Source of the DNA: Methanocorpusculum petauri
GTDB taxonomy: Archaea > Halobacteriota > Methanomicrobia > Methanomicrobiales > Methanocorpusculaceae
Reading direction: 5' to 3'
DNA: 64,000 bases
Assembly: GCF_026891975.1 (NCBI RefSeq)
Contig: NZ_JAPTGB010000008.1
Coordinates: forward strand, 1-64,000
Shown: piece by piece, positions 45,188 through 55,918 of the stretch
Layout of the letters: every line of letters starts with the position of its first letter
How positions within the stretch are numbered: position 1 is the stretch's first letter
The notes under the pieces: model-generated
What the model was told of the DNA's origin: nothing
Seen by the model: only the letters and a program-made list of their open reading frames with translations
The model's database searches: none
Program-made: the position numbers and the translations under genes

Positions 45188-47215
45188 ATGACCAATAAGC
45201 CGACAGTCGTCACCTGTGGTCTTCCCTATACCAACGGTCTGTGCCACCTTGGCCACCTGAGAACCTACATTCCCGGCGACTTCTATGTCCGCTACCTGCG
45301 GCGGCTTGGCGATGACATCGTCTTTATCTGCGGCTCCGACAATCACGGAACCCCGATTGTCGTCACTGCAGAGGCCGAACATACCACCCCGCGTGCCGTC
45401 TCCGAATATTATCATGCGCACTTCGACGAAGTCTTTAACGAAATGGGAATCCATTTCGACCGGTTTGGCATGACCGATGATCCGACAAACCACCGCCGGA
45501 CCACCTCCATCATCGAAACCCTGATCGAAAAAGGCTACGTCTACGAAAAAACCATCCAGCAGAGCTACTGCCCAAACTGCAAACGATTCCTTCCCGACCG
45601 GTATGTAGAAGGAACCTGTCCTTACTGCGGCAAACATGCCCGCGGCGACGAATGCGACCAGGGCTGCGGCAGACACCTGGAACCCGGAGAAATCCTTGAC
45701 CCCGTCTGTGCCACCTGTGGAACAAAAGCCGAACTCCGCGAACAGAAACACTACTACTTCAAACTCAGCGGATTCCGCGACTACCTCCTGGAATATCTCC
45801 CGACACTCGGCGGAACCATTAATGCCCGCAACTATGCCATCGGCTGGGTCGAAAACGAACTGAAAGACTGGTGCATTACCAGAATGATGGACTGGGGCGT
45901 TGCCTTTCCGGGTAAAGACGCAGAGGGTCTTGTCACCTATGTGTGGGTTGATGCGCCGATCGGCTACATCGCTTTCACCGAAGAATGGGCCAGGGCCGCA
46001 GGCAGCAGCTGGCAGAAATACTGGTGCGACGGCGACCGCGTACACTTCATCGGGTCCGACATCATCTACCACCACTGTGTGTTTTGGCCCGCAATGCTGC
46101 ACGGTGCAGGCTACCAGCCCCCGTCGGCGGTTGTCGCAAGCGGTATGGTTACGATTGACGGCCAGAAGTTCTCCAAATCCCGCGGAAATGTAGTCTGGAC
46201 AAAGGAAGACTATCTGGATAAAGGACTCCCGGCGGATTATCTGCGGTACTATCTCCTTGCCTACACCAGCCATACCCGTGAGCTTGACTTCTCGTGGAAA
46301 GAGTTCCAGGCACGCATCAACAACGAACTCGTGAACACGTTCGGCAACTTCGCAAACCGCAGCATGACGCTGGTCTGGACAAAACTCGGCGGGGTACCGG
46401 AGGTCCCTGTCGGACAGGAGATCTTTGATGAAATTACAAAGACACTTTGCTCTGTCGAGGAGTCGGTACGCGCATTTGAGTTCAAGGCAGCAGTTGACGG
46501 CATCCTGCTCCTGGCAGGCTACGGCAACAGCTACATCTCCAACGCCGCTCCGTGGAAACTGATCAAAGAAAACCCCGCCGCCGCCGCACAGGTGTTGAAG
46601 AACTGCCTGCAGATCGTCAAAGCCTGTGCTCTTCTGATACAACCGGTAATGCCTGAATCAGCCCAGAAACTGTGGGAGATGCTCGGCTACACAGATAAGA
46701 TTGAAGACCACCCGATCGCAGATGCACTTGTTCCGTTTGAGAACAGGACACTTGGCGAAGTAAAACCGCTGTTTGCAAGAATCGAGGATAAACAGCGCGA
46801 AGAGCTTGAGGCAACCCTTGCAAAGCGCGCTCTTGAAGCACAGAAAAAAGCTGCAGGAAAAAATACCATGGAAGCAGAAATTGATCCGTTCTTAGAGGAT
46901 ATTGTAACGATTGACGACGTGGCAAAACTGGACTTCCGTGTAGGTCTGGTGGTAAAGGCAGAAAAGGTCCCGAAGACCGAAAAACTTCTGCGGTTACAGG
47001 TGGATGTCGGAAAAGAGGTTCGTCAGATCATCTCCAGTATCGCGCTTGACTACACACCCGAAGAGATGGTCGGCAAGAAAATTGTCGTGATTGTGAATCT
47101 TAAACCCGCAAAATTCCGGGGCGAGGAAAGCAACGGTATGCTGTTTGCCGCAGGTGAACCTGCCTCGCTTCTGATCCCGCTGCGTGACGTTGCACCCGGG
47201 ACGCGCGTGCACTAA
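45188..47215 (+). CDS. metG: Methionyl-tRNA synthetase with fused C-terminal tRNA-binding domain
   Basis: 675 residues from the ATG at 45188 (MTNKPTVVTCG). The longer frame to 45131 includes the promoter region. Class I motifs HLGHLRTY near residue 20 and KFSKSRGN near 326. Zinc knuckles CPNC, CPYC and CDQGC/CATC lie between. From about residue 568 comes an EMAP-II/Arc1p-like OB domain (LDFRVGLVVKAEKVPKTEKL) that improves tRNA binding and is often a separate gene in archaea. Confidence 0.96.
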   Translation: MTNKPTVVTCGLPYTNGLCHLGHLRTYIPGDFYVRYLRRLGDDIVFICGSDNHGTPIVVTAEAEHTTPRAVSEYYHAHFDEVFNEMGIHFDRFGMTDDPTNHRRTTSIIETLIEKGYVYEKTIQQSYCPNCKRFLPDRYVEGTCPYCGKHARGDECDQGCGRHLEPGEILDPVCATCGTKAELREQKHYYFKLSGFRDYLLEYLPTLGGTINARNYAIGWVENELKDWCITRMMDWGVAFPGKDAEGLVTYVWVDAPIGYIAFTEEWARAAGSSWQKYWCDGDRVHFIGSDIIYHHCVFWPAMLHGAGYQPPSAVVASGMVTIDGQKFSKSRGNVVWTKEDYLDKGLPADYLRYYLLAYTSHTRELDFSWKEFQARINNELVNTFGNFANRSMTLVWTKLGGVPEVPVGQEIFDEITKTLCSVEESVRAFEFKAAVDGILLLAGYGNSYISNAAPWKLIKENPAAAAQVLKNCLQIVKACALLIQPVMPESAQKLWEMLGYTDKIEDHPIADALVPFENRTLGEVKPLFARIEDKQREELEATLAKRALEAQKKAAGKNTMEAEIDPFLEDIVTIDDVAKLDFRVGLVVKAEKVPKTEKLLRLQVDVGKEVRQIISSIALDYTPEEMVGKKIVVIVNLKPAKFRGEESNGMLFAAGEPASLLIPLRDVAPGTRVH

Positions 47216-47319
47216 AAAATCCATCTTTCTTTTTTGTGTGAATCTTTCCTGAAAATCCCGATCCATACGGGAAAAGCTGTATTGCCACGCTGAAAAACCC
47301 GTGAAAAAAAGGATATAAT

Positions 47320-48933
47320 TTAGAGCAGAACGGACAGATCCAGCTCAAACGCCGCGACCGGATGCTCAAGACCGAACGCGACCAGCACATCGGGGCTGAT
47401 CTCACCGAACACGCCGACCTTCTTTCCTGCAACATACACGTCGCCGCGTCTGCCGTCGAGGAACGCCGGGTCCTCTGACGCCCGGACCTCATACGGCAGT
47501 GCCGCCATACGGCAGAACGCATCCACCACCGCATAAATCTCGGAAAAGTCCGCCGCAGTGTGAATCGAAGCTGCCGCCATCTTCGGATACGTCACCAGAT
47601 TCTCCACCACATCCCCGCAGGCAAAAATTTTCTGCGGCAACTCGCGGGAACGGTTCAGAGACAGAGAATCCATCAGCATCGGCAGAATATCCGTCCGGAT
47701 AATAGTCTGATCCTCACTGATCGGATGCAGCACATGCAGAGCCGCAGAATTCTCCGGGCGGTTCATCAGCGCATACGACACCTTCTCACTCGTCAGGGTA
47801 AACGGTGTGTTCTCAATATAGGACATACCAACCATGATACTGCGCACAAGACTGTAAATCTCCTGCACCGGATGCGGTTTGCCTACCGTAAACGTCGGCG
47901 GCAGGCTTGCCGGAATCGTATCGTAGCCGTAGGCAATTGCAACATCCTCATAGATGTCATGATCATGCATGATGTCTGCACGGTAACAGGGAATCGTCAC
48001 ACGAACGTGATCCGCATCAACAACCTCTGCACCGAACCGCATCCGCTCAAGAAGACGCTTCATCTCCTCCGCAGTAATCGCAATACCCACCAGGGCATTG
48101 CATGCCGCAACCGAAACGGTCCGCTCTGTTGGTGCAAGCGTCGGCGTTGCGGTACCGTCCACATCCACTGACTCAACCGTAGCCCCCATCTCCACCATTG
48201 CCGTACAGATAATGTTGACCGCAACCATCACTGCACGCGGCTCAATACCGGTTACATCCAGCAGAATATTTCTCGTATTCTCCGTGACGCGGGTCAGCTC
48301 GCCGTTGATGATCGGCGGAAACGAACAGACCCTGCCCTTTGCATCATGGATCAGCGGGAACAGTGGGAAGTCTTCCACAATCTTCGCATAGGCCCTGCCT
48401 TTCGGATGCTCAGCAAGAATCTGATCCATCGTCATCGGCACATCATAATCCAGCGGCACAAACATCGTTGACCGCTCGGCTGCAATATAGGAGAACGGTC
48501 CCTCGATCGTATCGAGATCATGCACACCGATCGCAACCTTCTTGCGGCCGCGACCGACTGCCCAGTGCAGCGACTCCTGCAGTCCCATCAGCGACTCAAT
48601 CATCGCATTGTCCATCCGCACATTACGGATCACCGCAGACCCGAGATAGGGACGGATACCGGCAAGTCTTGGATCGACGGTGAAAGAGATTCCGGACGGT
48701 TTCACCGCATAGGTCGGAAGACCCGTCTCAATGCCGAGGTATCCCCGCATCGCCCGCGCCGTACCTTCCGCACTGTAGAGATCGGGGCGGTTCGGGAAGA
48801 ACTGTACATCCGTCTGATCCTCCTCCTCGCGTTCCACTTCAGACCCCATCATCGGCAGATTCTCGCGGATCGTCCTGATATCCGTCTTCGTCAGCTGTTC
48901 CAGATACGCATTATTGAGTTTTACCACCGGCAT
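47320..48933 (-). CDS. pheT: Phenylalanyl-tRNA synthetase beta subunit
   Basis: 537 residues, the short archaeal/eukaryal beta chain. It starts [14 protein letters not shown]. Conserved [20 protein letters not shown] near residue 46, [16 protein letters not shown], and [16 protein letters not shown] near 225. Forms the heterotetramer with PheS. It begins 2 bases after pheS in the operon endA-trpS-pheS-pheT. Confidence 0.96.
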   Translation of the reverse strand: MPVVKLNNAYLEQLTKTDIRTIRENLPMMGSEVEREEEDQTDVQFFPNRPDLYSAEGTARAMRGYLGIETGLPTYAVKPSGISFTVDPRLAGIRPYLGSAVIRNVRMDNAMIESLMGLQESLHWAVGRGRKKVAIGVHDLDTIEGPFSYIAAERSTMFVPLDYDVPMTMDQILAEHPKGRAYAKIVEDFPLFPLIHDAKGRVCSFPPIINGELTRVTENTRNILLDVTGIEPRAVMVAVNIICTAMVEMGATVESVDVDGTATPTLAPTERTVSVAACNALVGIAITAEEMKRLLERMRFGAEVVDADHVRVTIPCYRADIMHDHDIYEDVAIAYGYDTIPASLPPTFTVGKPHPVQEIYSLVRSIMVGMSYIENTPFTLTSEKVSYALMNRPENSAALHVLHPISEDQTIIRTDILPMLMDSLSLNRSRELPQKIFACGDVVENLVTYPKMAAASIHTAADFSEIYAVVDAFCRMAALPYEVRASEDPAFLDGRRGDVYVAGKKVGVFGEISPDVLVAFGLEHPVAAFELDLSVLL

Positions 48934-48935
48934 AA

Positions 48936-50360
48936 TTACACCCTCCTGACCGGACTCGCCCGAATCCAGTCAATATCGCTCCGGTAGAGCTGACGGAGAT
49001 CCTTCAGGCCCATCCGCAGCATTGAAACACGGGACACCCCGAGTCCCCAGGCAAGAACCGGACAATCAATACCCCACGGCTCGGTAACCTCCTTGCGGAA
49101 CACACCCGCACCGCCCAGCTCCACCCAGCCGAGTCCGTCAACCCAGACCTCCGGTTCCACCGACGGTTCAGTATAAGGGAAGTAACCGGGCCGGAACCGC
49201 ACCGACTCAAAGCCCATTCTTCCAAAGAACTCCTTGAAAAATCCGAGTAGATGACCGAATGTCAGATCTTTGTCCATCACAATTCCTTCCAGCTGCTCAA
49301 ACTCCGGCAGATGGGTCGGATCAATCGTCTCCCGGCGATAGACACGGGAGATAGAGAACGCCTTCACCGGCGGGTTCGGATTCTTCGCCAGATGCTGAAT
49401 GGAAAGCGACGTACTGTGCGTCCGCAGAACACATTTGCGGGCAATCTCCGGACTCCACTCACCGCCCCATCCGGTTGAACCGGTATCTCCGCCGGTCATA
49501 TGGATGTCGCGGATCTTCTCCCAACCGTCCGGCAGATCGATCTCCTCTGCGAGATGAAACGTGTCCTGCATCTCACGGGCAGGATGATCCTGCGGCTGAT
49601 ACAGGGAATCAAAGTTCCAGAATGCATTCTGCACAATCGATCCGTGGAACTCCGTAAATCCCATCTCGAACAGCAGTGCACGAATTTCATCAAGGATCTG
49701 CTGGTTCGGGTGCACCCGTCCGCCGTAAATTCTCTTCGGCAGCTTGTCCACACTGTAACGGCGCAGCGGCAAACTCTTCCACTCGCCGGAAAGAATCTGT
49801 TCGCGGGAAAGCGTTCCGACCTCTTCACGAAGATCAAGACCCGCCGCAGCAACCTCCGCACCCGCAGGCGTGAGGGAGATGTTCCACGACACCGTCTCCG
49901 TGACCTCGGCAAGACCGCGTTTCACCAGCTCTTTGCATCCCGCCGTCCCGGCGATCGGATTTCTCAGCGCAGCTTCATCCTCGCCCTCCGGCACATTCTC
50001 ATTCGCCGTGACGATACCTTTGTCGATGGTAATCCAGTTCTTTTTCCGCAGCCAGCCGATCGCAATCTTCGATAACGGATGCTTTGTCAGCTCCCCCATC
50101 GGGGTAGGGCCCTGCATACTCGCAAGAACCTGCCGCTCGGGAAGACCCTCGGCTGCATACTTTTTTCCTTCCTCGGTCAGAACCACTGTCTCTGCAACGT
50201 TCTTTTCAAGTGCTGCAAGACCGCGGTCGGCGCAGAGATGCGCCCACTGTACCACGGCATCCGTCGGCGCACTCAACTTTTCTGCAAGTGCTGCTGCGTC
50301 CGCGGACTTCATCTCCGCAAGACTTGCAAGCACGCGCTTTTCGTTTATTGTCAGATCCAT
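48936..50360 (-). CDS. pheS: Phenylalanyl-tRNA synthetase alpha subunit
   Basis: 474 residues. Winged-helix N-terminal domains ([20 protein letters not shown] and following) are typical of archaeal and eukaryal PheS. The class II core has [38 protein letters not shown] and the C-terminal [20 protein letters not shown] motif 3. It lies 3 bases after trpS and 2 before pheT. Confidence 0.96.
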   Translation of the reverse strand: MDLTINEKRVLASLAEMKSADAAALAEKLSAPTDAVVQWAHLCADRGLAALEKNVAETVVLTEEGKKYAAEGLPERQVLASMQGPTPMGELTKHPLSKIAIGWLRKKNWITIDKGIVTANENVPEGEDEAALRNPIAGTAGCKELVKRGLAEVTETVSWNISLTPAGAEVAAAGLDLREEVGTLSREQILSGEWKSLPLRRYSVDKLPKRIYGGRVHPNQQILDEIRALLFEMGFTEFHGSIVQNAFWNFDSLYQPQDHPAREMQDTFHLAEEIDLPDGWEKIRDIHMTGGDTGSTGWGGEWSPEIARKCVLRTHSTSLSIQHLAKNPNPPVKAFSISRVYRRETIDPTHLPEFEQLEGIVMDKDLTFGHLLGFFKEFFGRMGFESVRFRPGYFPYTEPSVEPEVWVDGLGWVELGGAGVFRKEVTEPWGIDCPVLAWGLGVSRVSMLRMGLKDLRQLYRSDIDWIRASPVRRV

Positions 50361-50363
50361 CGT

Positions 50364-51620
50364 TTACCACTCCACCATATGCGCAACCTCATCGCGCTTC
50401 TCCCTGAACTCCCGTAAAAAGTTCCTGACCCGCTCAAGCGTCTCCTTCTTGCAGGTTCCGCACATCAGCTCTCCCGCTTTACAGGCGCGGCACATCCCGG
50501 CAAGCTCTTTGTCATCATCCTGCATGTGGAATCTGTTCAGCTGATAGATCGAACACTTCTCCGGTTCGCCGCCAAGCTTTTTCTGTTCCTCAAGCGTCTG
50601 TCGTCCGCCGGTAAGTGCTCCCATGATCTTCTTTTTGACATCCTTGTCGGGATCATCAAACCAGACCAGACTGTCCGGAACACTTGAAGACATCTTCCCT
50701 CCCTGCAATCCCTGGAGGAAGCTGTGGTAGGTTGCGGACGGCAACAGAAAACCAAAACCGCCGAACGCACGCTCAACCTCCCGGACAACTGCATCGACTT
50801 CATCCGCGGTATGTCCGGCGGGTAGATCGATATGTCCCTCATACTTTTTTGCACCGCAAAACCGCTTTGCCACCGCGTCGAGCGCCCCCTCCGGCGCATT
50901 CTTGACGCGGATACTGATGTGGGTCCCGCGATCCTCCACCAGAAACATCCGCAGCGCATTCGTAATGTCGCGGGTCAGCCGGATGTGCGGGTCCTGATCG
51001 ATTCCTACCGGCACAACCGTCGGTGCAACTCCTGCGACCAGCTGCGGGTAGAGAATATCCGCGACCTGCATTGAAACCGACACTGCATGGGCAAGCTCGG
51101 TTTCCGGCCCGAATCCGTAGATTGCCGAAAGCTCTGAGAAGTTGACCTTTGTTGCCGCTTCGAATGCGAGATCCTTTAACGCATTATTGCGGCGCTGGGA
51201 GTATATCTCACCGGAAAATCCGAGTGCATACAGGCATTCCATATACTCGCGGGCGTACCGGTCGCACGCATCCCAGGACAGACCGCGGACTGCATGCGCC
51301 TCGCGGTCTGCCATGGAAATGAATCCTTTTCCTCCCTGCTGAATGTGCCAGACGACTTCCTTCATGACCATCAGGTGACCGAAATGGGGATGACCGCTCG
51401 GCATAAATCCTGTCAGCACATGGAACGGTTTCTTCTGTACAATCGCGTCCGCCACCGCATCATACCCGCGGTGACCTGCGACAATGTCACGGCGGATAAA
51501 TACCGGCTGGTCAGCTATCTTTTCCTTGACCGGTGCAAACGGTTCGATGCCGAAATCGGCAATCAACCGGTTAATATCCATTTTGGGCGTACTGGACCAG
51601 GGGTTAATCTGTTCTGCCAT
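50364..51620 (-). CDS. trpS: Tryptophanyl-tRNA synthetase, archaeal/eukaryal type
   Basis: 418 residues from the ATG at 51620 (MAEQINPWSST); a GTG 9 bases upstream is also in frame. Class I signatures GFMPSGHPHFGHLMVMK near residue 90 and QGGKMSSSVPDS near 310. It follows endA by 21 bases and precedes pheS by 3. The C-terminus has a cysteine cluster, CRACKAGELMCGTCKKE, which may bind zinc. Confidence 0.95.
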   Translation of the reverse strand: MAEQINPWSSTPKMDINRLIADFGIEPFAPVKEKIADQPVFIRRDIVAGHRGYDAVADAIVQKKPFHVLTGFMPSGHPHFGHLMVMKEVVWHIQQGGKGFISMADREAHAVRGLSWDACDRYAREYMECLYALGFSGEIYSQRRNNALKDLAFEAATKVNFSELSAIYGFGPETELAHAVSVSMQVADILYPQLVAGVAPTVVPVGIDQDPHIRLTRDITNALRMFLVEDRGTHISIRVKNAPEGALDAVAKRFCGAKKYEGHIDLPAGHTADEVDAVVREVERAFGGFGFLLPSATYHSFLQGLQGGKMSSSVPDSLVWFDDPDKDVKKKIMGALTGGRQTLEEQKKLGGEPEKCSIYQLNRFHMQDDDKELAGMCRACKAGELMCGTCKKETLERVRNFLREFREKRDEVAHMVEW

Positions 51621-51641
51621 AAATCTCACAATTTTGCTATG

Positions 51642-52667
51642 TTATAGTTTCATACGGGCGAATTCGATGAAGGTGACAGTCGCCTTTTCCATACAGGCAA
51701 AGAGCATCTTCTTTTTCACACTGTGGGCAAGCCGGACCGATCGGGAGATGACGCTCATCGGCATGGAGAGATCATTCGCGCAGGCGTGCACGAGCATCTC
51801 GGAGTGTTTCCCTTCTTCGGTGTACACCCGGAAATGATGACCATACTTGTAACCGGTACGGGGTGACCAGCCAATGCCGCGGAAGTACCGGTACACGATC
51901 ATCTTGTCCGCAAACTCCGGATCATATGCTGCTGCAAGGTCCTCATACTCCTCTGCGGTCATCTCCGGCGTAAGCGAGAGTCTCCCTGACTCAAGCAGCC
52001 AGCATACCTCAACAGGTGCAAGAAACAGCCGGTTTGCATCCAGCATCGTGCCATACCAGCTGCTCTTGAGTGTTTCAGTAATACCGGTCCCGTCCTCCGC
52101 AACATAGGCGGGAGTTCCCGCTAAGATAGCCGGAATCTTCGGCAGACTCTCTGATGTGGGGAGAACAAAACCCTCTTTTGCGGCGGGATGAATAATCCGG
52201 ATCTCATAGTAGGTCAGTTCATGTTCGTCGTCAACCACGGCAAGCAGGAACTGCTTGCGCATGTTTGCTGCGGTCTGTGCCTCACGAAGAATGACGGAGA
52301 GATCCACTATATCTCGTTCCGACAAGACACGCAGCAGATACCTTGACTGCCCGTGTCCGGGGCGCTGACCGCGGGGGAATATCCGGAAATCCTGCGGCCC
52401 AGTGGTGATAACAAAGCCGCGCTCGCGGATATCTCGATAGACAATGAACCTGCGGAGAAATCCGGGTGATGCAGCATTTTCGGCAAGAAGAGAATCAAAG
52501 GACCAGCCGTCGATCTGAATCTTTCCGCGCGCTATAAGGTAAAGGGCTTCAACGACAGCAAGCCGGAGATTTCCGGTTTTTTCCACGCGACCGTAACCGT
52601 TCTGCTCGTAGAAAACCTTTGCCTCCGGCGGTGCCAGAACTTGTGTGCCATCGAATTGTGCCTTCAC
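51642..52667 (-). CDS. endA: tRNA-splicing endonuclease (two-repeat form)
   Basis: 341 residues, about twice the single-domain length, so a fused pair acting as a homodimer. Catalytic Tyr, His and Lys are in the C-terminal half: GYKYGHHFRVY near residue 280 and the following VHACA and SVKKKM region. The N-terminal half has lost the triad (TGPQDFRIFPRG). Cuts bulge-helix-bulge introns in pre-tRNA. First gene of the trpS-pheS-pheT operon. It diverges from the secreted protein at 52766. Confidence 0.93.
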   Translation of the reverse strand: MKAQFDGTQVLAPPEAKVFYEQNGYGRVEKTGNLRLAVVEALYLIARGKIQIDGWSFDSLLAENAASPGFLRRFIVYRDIRERGFVITTGPQDFRIFPRGQRPGHGQSRYLLRVLSERDIVDLSVILREAQTAANMRKQFLLAVVDDEHELTYYEIRIIHPAAKEGFVLPTSESLPKIPAILAGTPAYVAEDGTGITETLKSSWYGTMLDANRLFLAPVEVCWLLESGRLSLTPEMTAEEYEDLAAAYDPEFADKMIVYRYFRGIGWSPRTGYKYGHHFRVYTEEGKHSEMLVHACANDLSMPMSVISRSVRLAHSVKKKMLFACMEKATVTFIEFARMKL

Positions 52668-52765
52668 GCGGGTATAAGTTTGTTTTATGGAATCATTAAA
52701 GAAGTGTCTTCTGCCCGAGCGGCATCCACAAACATACTAATACCCTAACGTAAAACATACTATAC

Positions 52766-54094
52766 ATGATCAAATACGCAAAAGCAGTTCTTATCCTTCT
52801 GCTGATGGCGGTCATCTGCTGCGGAGGCGCGTCCGCAGGCACTGTTGAGAATCTCAACGTGACCTATCAGCTTGGCGGAACCTATATCAACGCCGAAGCA
52901 GTTGCGTCTGCAAACGACGGAGGTTTCTTCCTCGGCATGGCCAACAGTTCCGGCGCAGTTCTCTTAAAAACAGATGCTGCGGGAAAAGAAATCTGGCGTA
53001 CGGCTCTCCCCGGTGACGATGTCAGATCTCTTGCTACCCTTGATGACGGGGGTGCTGTCCTCACTACCGTCGTCCGAACGGTTGATGGTTCTGAAGAGAC
53101 CGGTTATACCTTTGACGGAGACACAAATCTCGTCAGAGTCGACAAAAGCGGTAGCATCCTCTGGCAGGAACGTCTTCCCGGAATCGGTTCAGGCGACATT
53201 GCCGTCTCTGACAACGTAATCCACTTTGCCGGATGGTTCTGGGAAAGCAATACCGGATTTACCCAGAGTTATCTGCTCTCGACCGGCGCACCCGGCAACG
53301 ACCAGATCCGTCTCGGCAATGAGACCGCGTCTATGATTCCGCTTGCGATGCTTCTTGAGGATGACGGCACACTCGTTCTTACCGGGGGAACCACCTCCTA
53401 TCTTACCGAGGAAAGTGCCTATGCCTGGATTGCAAAAGTCAAGAACGGTGTTGTCCAGAGCCAGAGCATTATACGGACCGGCAGCACTGATCCGATGTAT
53501 GGCGCAGGTGCATGCGGATATGCCATCGCACGTGCACATGATGGAGGTTACCTTGTGGTTGGTTCCAACCCGCCGTTTGGTGTGACATGGGCCGGCGGAC
53601 TTGGCTGGGCAGCACATGTCAGGAGCGACCTTTCCAATTCCTGGGTCAATGAACTTCCCGGATGCTACGTTCCCTATGCAGTTGTCCAGTTTGGTGACGG
53701 GTACCTCATTGCCGGAATGGACGGTTATGATGATCCTGTCTGGCTGACGCTTTCGGTCGGCGGTGCAATCACCGACCGTGAAAAAATATCCCAGAGCGGC
53801 AAACGGTCAATGTATAATGACGTTGCATCCATCTCCGACGGTTCTGCCGCACTTGTCGGATGGGTCATGATGGACAGTTCTGCCGAGGGCATTCTTATCA
53901 CCCTGTCCGCTACCGGGACCCCGACAGTAGCTCCCACCACTTCAACCGGTGCGGAGGGTGCAGGTCTGTGGATTGCCGGAGCTGCAGTGGTAATTCTCAT
54001 TCTTGCCGGAGCTGTGTACTTCCTTGTGATCCGAAAACCCGAATCCGAACCCGCGAAAAAGAAATCCGCAAAAAAAGGCGGAAAGAAAAACTAA
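52766..54094 (+). CDS. Secreted, membrane-anchored propeller-like protein
   Basis: 442 residues. Signal peptide at 1-25 ending in GGASA, then repeated units of the pattern GGFFLGMANSSGAVLLKTDAAGK (split here; compare GGAVLTTV...LVRVDKSGSILW) near residues 50, 100, 260 and 300, suggesting a beta-propeller. A short Thr/Pro-rich linker precedes one transmembrane helix (about 395-417) and a Lys-rich cytoplasmic tail. Facing outward on the S-layer side is inferred. Function unknown. Ends at a T-tract. Confidence 0.82.
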   Translation: MIKYAKAVLILLLMAVICCGGASAGTVENLNVTYQLGGTYINAEAVASANDGGFFLGMANSSGAVLLKTDAAGKEIWRTALPGDDVRSLATLDDGGAVLTTVVRTVDGSEETGYTFDGDTNLVRVDKSGSILWQERLPGIGSGDIAVSDNVIHFAGWFWESNTGFTQSYLLSTGAPGNDQIRLGNETASMIPLAMLLEDDGTLVLTGGTTSYLTEESAYAWIAKVKNGVVQSQSIIRTGSTDPMYGAGACGYAIARAHDGGYLVVGSNPPFGVTWAGGLGWAAHVRSDLSNSWVNELPGCYVPYAVVQFGDGYLIAGMDGYDDPVWLTLSVGGAITDREKISQSGKRSMYNDVASISDGSAALVGWVMMDSSAEGILITLSATGTPTVAPTTSTGAEGAGLWIAGAAVVILILAGAVYFLVIRKPESEPAKKKSAKKGGKKN

Positions 54095-54102
54095 ATTAAA
54101 TC

Positions 54103-54109
54103 TTTTTTT
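54103..54109 (+). terminator. T-tract between convergent genes
   Basis: Seven T just after the stop of the secreted protein, before the convergent regulator gene ends at 54115. Confidence 0.4.
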
Positions 54110-54114
54110 AGTAT

Positions 54115-54924
54115 TTAGTATGATGTCGGATGCGGTCGGATTTTTATCGGTTCCTGCTGATAGCCTTCCGGCACCTCAATATCAAAACAGCAGGCAGGAT
54201 ACCCTTGGGTCATGCATTCGATCTCCTCCACCCGCACCGGTTGCTTAAAGTATGCCGAAAAAATTGCCGTCAGAACTCCGCGTGAAATAACACAGCAGCC
54301 GTGCTCTGTCTTTGGCAACACCATGCACTCGTAGCATTTATAAATCTCCAGCCGCAGCGGCGAAGAGGAACGGATGCGCATATCTCCGAGCCCGTATCTC
54401 ACCCAGAACTTGATCACATTCTCAATCGTCTTTTCCAGTGTCTCTGCAACCAAATACACCGAGACCGATTCACCCAGCATTTCACCTCCCCGCATCATGA
54501 TCGGATCGATCCTGATCCCTGCCTCAAGCAGCGCCACCTGAATAATATGAGGGATAATCTGGCGGTAGTCGACATTGTCATACTTAATGTAGCACTGGCG
54601 GATCAGTTCACGGAATTCATTGTTTCCGGTCTGGCGACACGGCTGAATGTCAGCAAGATGCGACGAAGTCAGATAATACATCTTTTTGCGGGCATCCCCC
54701 GGGACTGGCCGGGATGCAATAAGTCCTGCATCAATCAGCGCGTTGACATGCACCGACACCGTTGATTTGGACAGACCCGTGTATTCCATAATCCGGGAAA
54801 AAGATACCTCTCCTTCATCACGGACAAGAAATAGAATACTGTTCCTGACCGGACTGCTTACTGCCGTAACAGTACCATCACTGGAGAACAATTTAAGATG
54901 CTGGGCATGATCTAGATCTGGCAT
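54115..54924 (-). CDS. Winged-helix regulator with V4R ligand-binding domain
   Basis: 269 residues. N-terminal ArsR/MarR-like winged helix (NSILFLVRDEGEVSFSRIME, then TGLSKSTVSVHVNALIDAGL). The C-terminal V4R (4-vinyl-reductase) domain has conserved cysteines in YKCYECMVLP, HGCC and YPACCFDI that may bind a metal or small hydrophobic ligand. It probably controls one-carbon or redox genes. Neighbours are fae and fprA. A 9-bp inverted repeat just upstream of its start suggests autoregulation. Confidence 0.85.
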   Translation of the reverse strand: MPDLDHAQHLKLFSSDGTVTAVSSPVRNSILFLVRDEGEVSFSRIMEYTGLSKSTVSVHVNALIDAGLIASRPVPGDARKKMYYLTSSHLADIQPCRQTGNNEFRELIRQCYIKYDNVDYRQIIPHIIQVALLEAGIRIDPIMMRGGEMLGESVSVYLVAETLEKTIENVIKFWVRYGLGDMRIRSSSPLRLEIYKCYECMVLPKTEHGCCVISRGVLTAIFSAYFKQPVRVEEIECMTQGYPACCFDIEVPEGYQQEPIKIRPHPTSY

Positions 54925-54935
54925 GGTGTTTTCAT

Positions 54936-54964
54936 GGCTTTTCGCGTCTATTTTCCGAAAAGCC
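54936..54964 (-). promoter_or_regulatory. Inverted-repeat operator at the V4R regulator promoter
   Basis: GGCTTTTCG (54936-54944) and CGAAAAGCC (54956-54964) are perfect inverted arms 20 bp centre to centre, two helical turns. On the minus strand a TATA-like AATTATATTCAAATT (about 54967-54981) precedes it, so the transcript start falls inside the repeat. That is typical for repression by a dimer, plausibly the regulator itself. Confidence 0.55.
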
Positions 54965-55047
54965 TAATTTGAATATAATTTGCCGCGAACAGATAAGAAT
55001 GTTCGTGATGGTGCAAAGAAAGTACTGGTGAACTACCTGAAAAAAGA

Positions 55048-55593
55048 TTAGTTGAAGGGATGGACTGCTGAATTCTTCTTTGCCAGAATTTCATCCACCT
55101 TCGGTTCACCGGTAACGGCACGCTTGATTGCAAGTTTTGTTGCCTCATAGTTCCAGTCATGCACCTTCTTCTTGTCTGCCGCATCCCATTCGATGAAGAC
55201 AGATGCAATGATCAACAGATCCTCGGCCTTCTCTTTGGGAATAACACCCTCCTCAACTGAATCCATAACTGCCATTGCAACAGCATGCTGGGCGGGACCG
55301 AACATCATTACCGCCTGACCAGCGTTTTTCATGGTAACTTTATTGACCATCAGTGTTGCCGGTTTTGGCGGCAGGTTCGGAGTGACAACCGCGAGAAGCG
55401 GTGTGTGTCCTTTCTGCGGAGAAGCAAGCGCACTCACGAAGGCCTGCTCAACGGAACTTCCTTTTGGTCCGATCACAAGATCGATGTGGGCAACTTCTGC
55501 ACCCTCGCCGACCAGTGCTTCTCCAAACATTACGCGGGTAAACGGAGAAATTGCTCCCCCTACCGCATTGTCAACGCTTTGTAAAAATCCCAT
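55048..55593 (-). CDS. fae: Formaldehyde-activating enzyme
   Basis: 181 residues from the ATG at 55593 (MGFLQSVDNAVGG), preceded by GAGGTA. A longer frame to 55713 covers the promoter and is rejected. Condenses formaldehyde with tetrahydromethanopterin to methylene-H4MPT. The N-terminal segment GEALVGEGAEVAHIDLVIG carries the catalytic His. GPAQHAVAMAVMDSV is also family-typical. It is a single-domain form without the Hps fusion seen in some methanogens. It diverges from fprA. Confidence 0.93.
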   Translation of the reverse strand: MGFLQSVDNAVGGAISPFTRVMFGEALVGEGAEVAHIDLVIGPKGSSVEQAFVSALASPQKGHTPLLAVVTPNLPPKPATLMVNKVTMKNAGQAVMMFGPAQHAVAMAVMDSVEEGVIPKEKAEDLLIIASVFIEWDAADKKKVHDWNYEATKLAIKRAVTGEPKVDEILAKKNSAVHPFN

Positions 55594-55918
55594 GTTAGTA
55601 CCTCGCGGGCTAATTCCAGATCTTTTCAGATCTGCTGATCTGTTGGTATGGTGGTGAGTTGTTAAATATTTGCTCTTCGGGGATACAAAACAGCTTGACA
55701 TCCTTGTTTTCATCTATCGTGTAATCTCTTTAGTTCACAATGTAAATTTAACATAAAAACAGTATTTACTCATAAAATATAGTCTCTCAATTGAACTGAA
55801 AGTGCCCATTACAAAAGTGCCGCTATCTAATATGTATTAAATATCAAGAACAAATATGTGATCAACCACTGGGCACTGTGGCTTTGTATCCTGCTGCAGT
55901 CCGGGATGGGAAATTACC
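55594..55918. promoter_or_regulatory. Divergent control region of fae and fprA
   Basis: 325 AT-rich bases, no gene. Toward fae, AATATTTAAC (55660-55669, minus strand) is a TATA candidate. Toward fprA, TATGTATTAAATATC (about 55831-55845) is one. Around the latter lie AGTGCCC (55801-55807), AGTGCC (55816-55821) and the inverse GGGCACT (55871-55877), a possible operator. The fprA leader of about 50 bases includes GGGATGGGA before the ATG. Confidence 0.5.
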
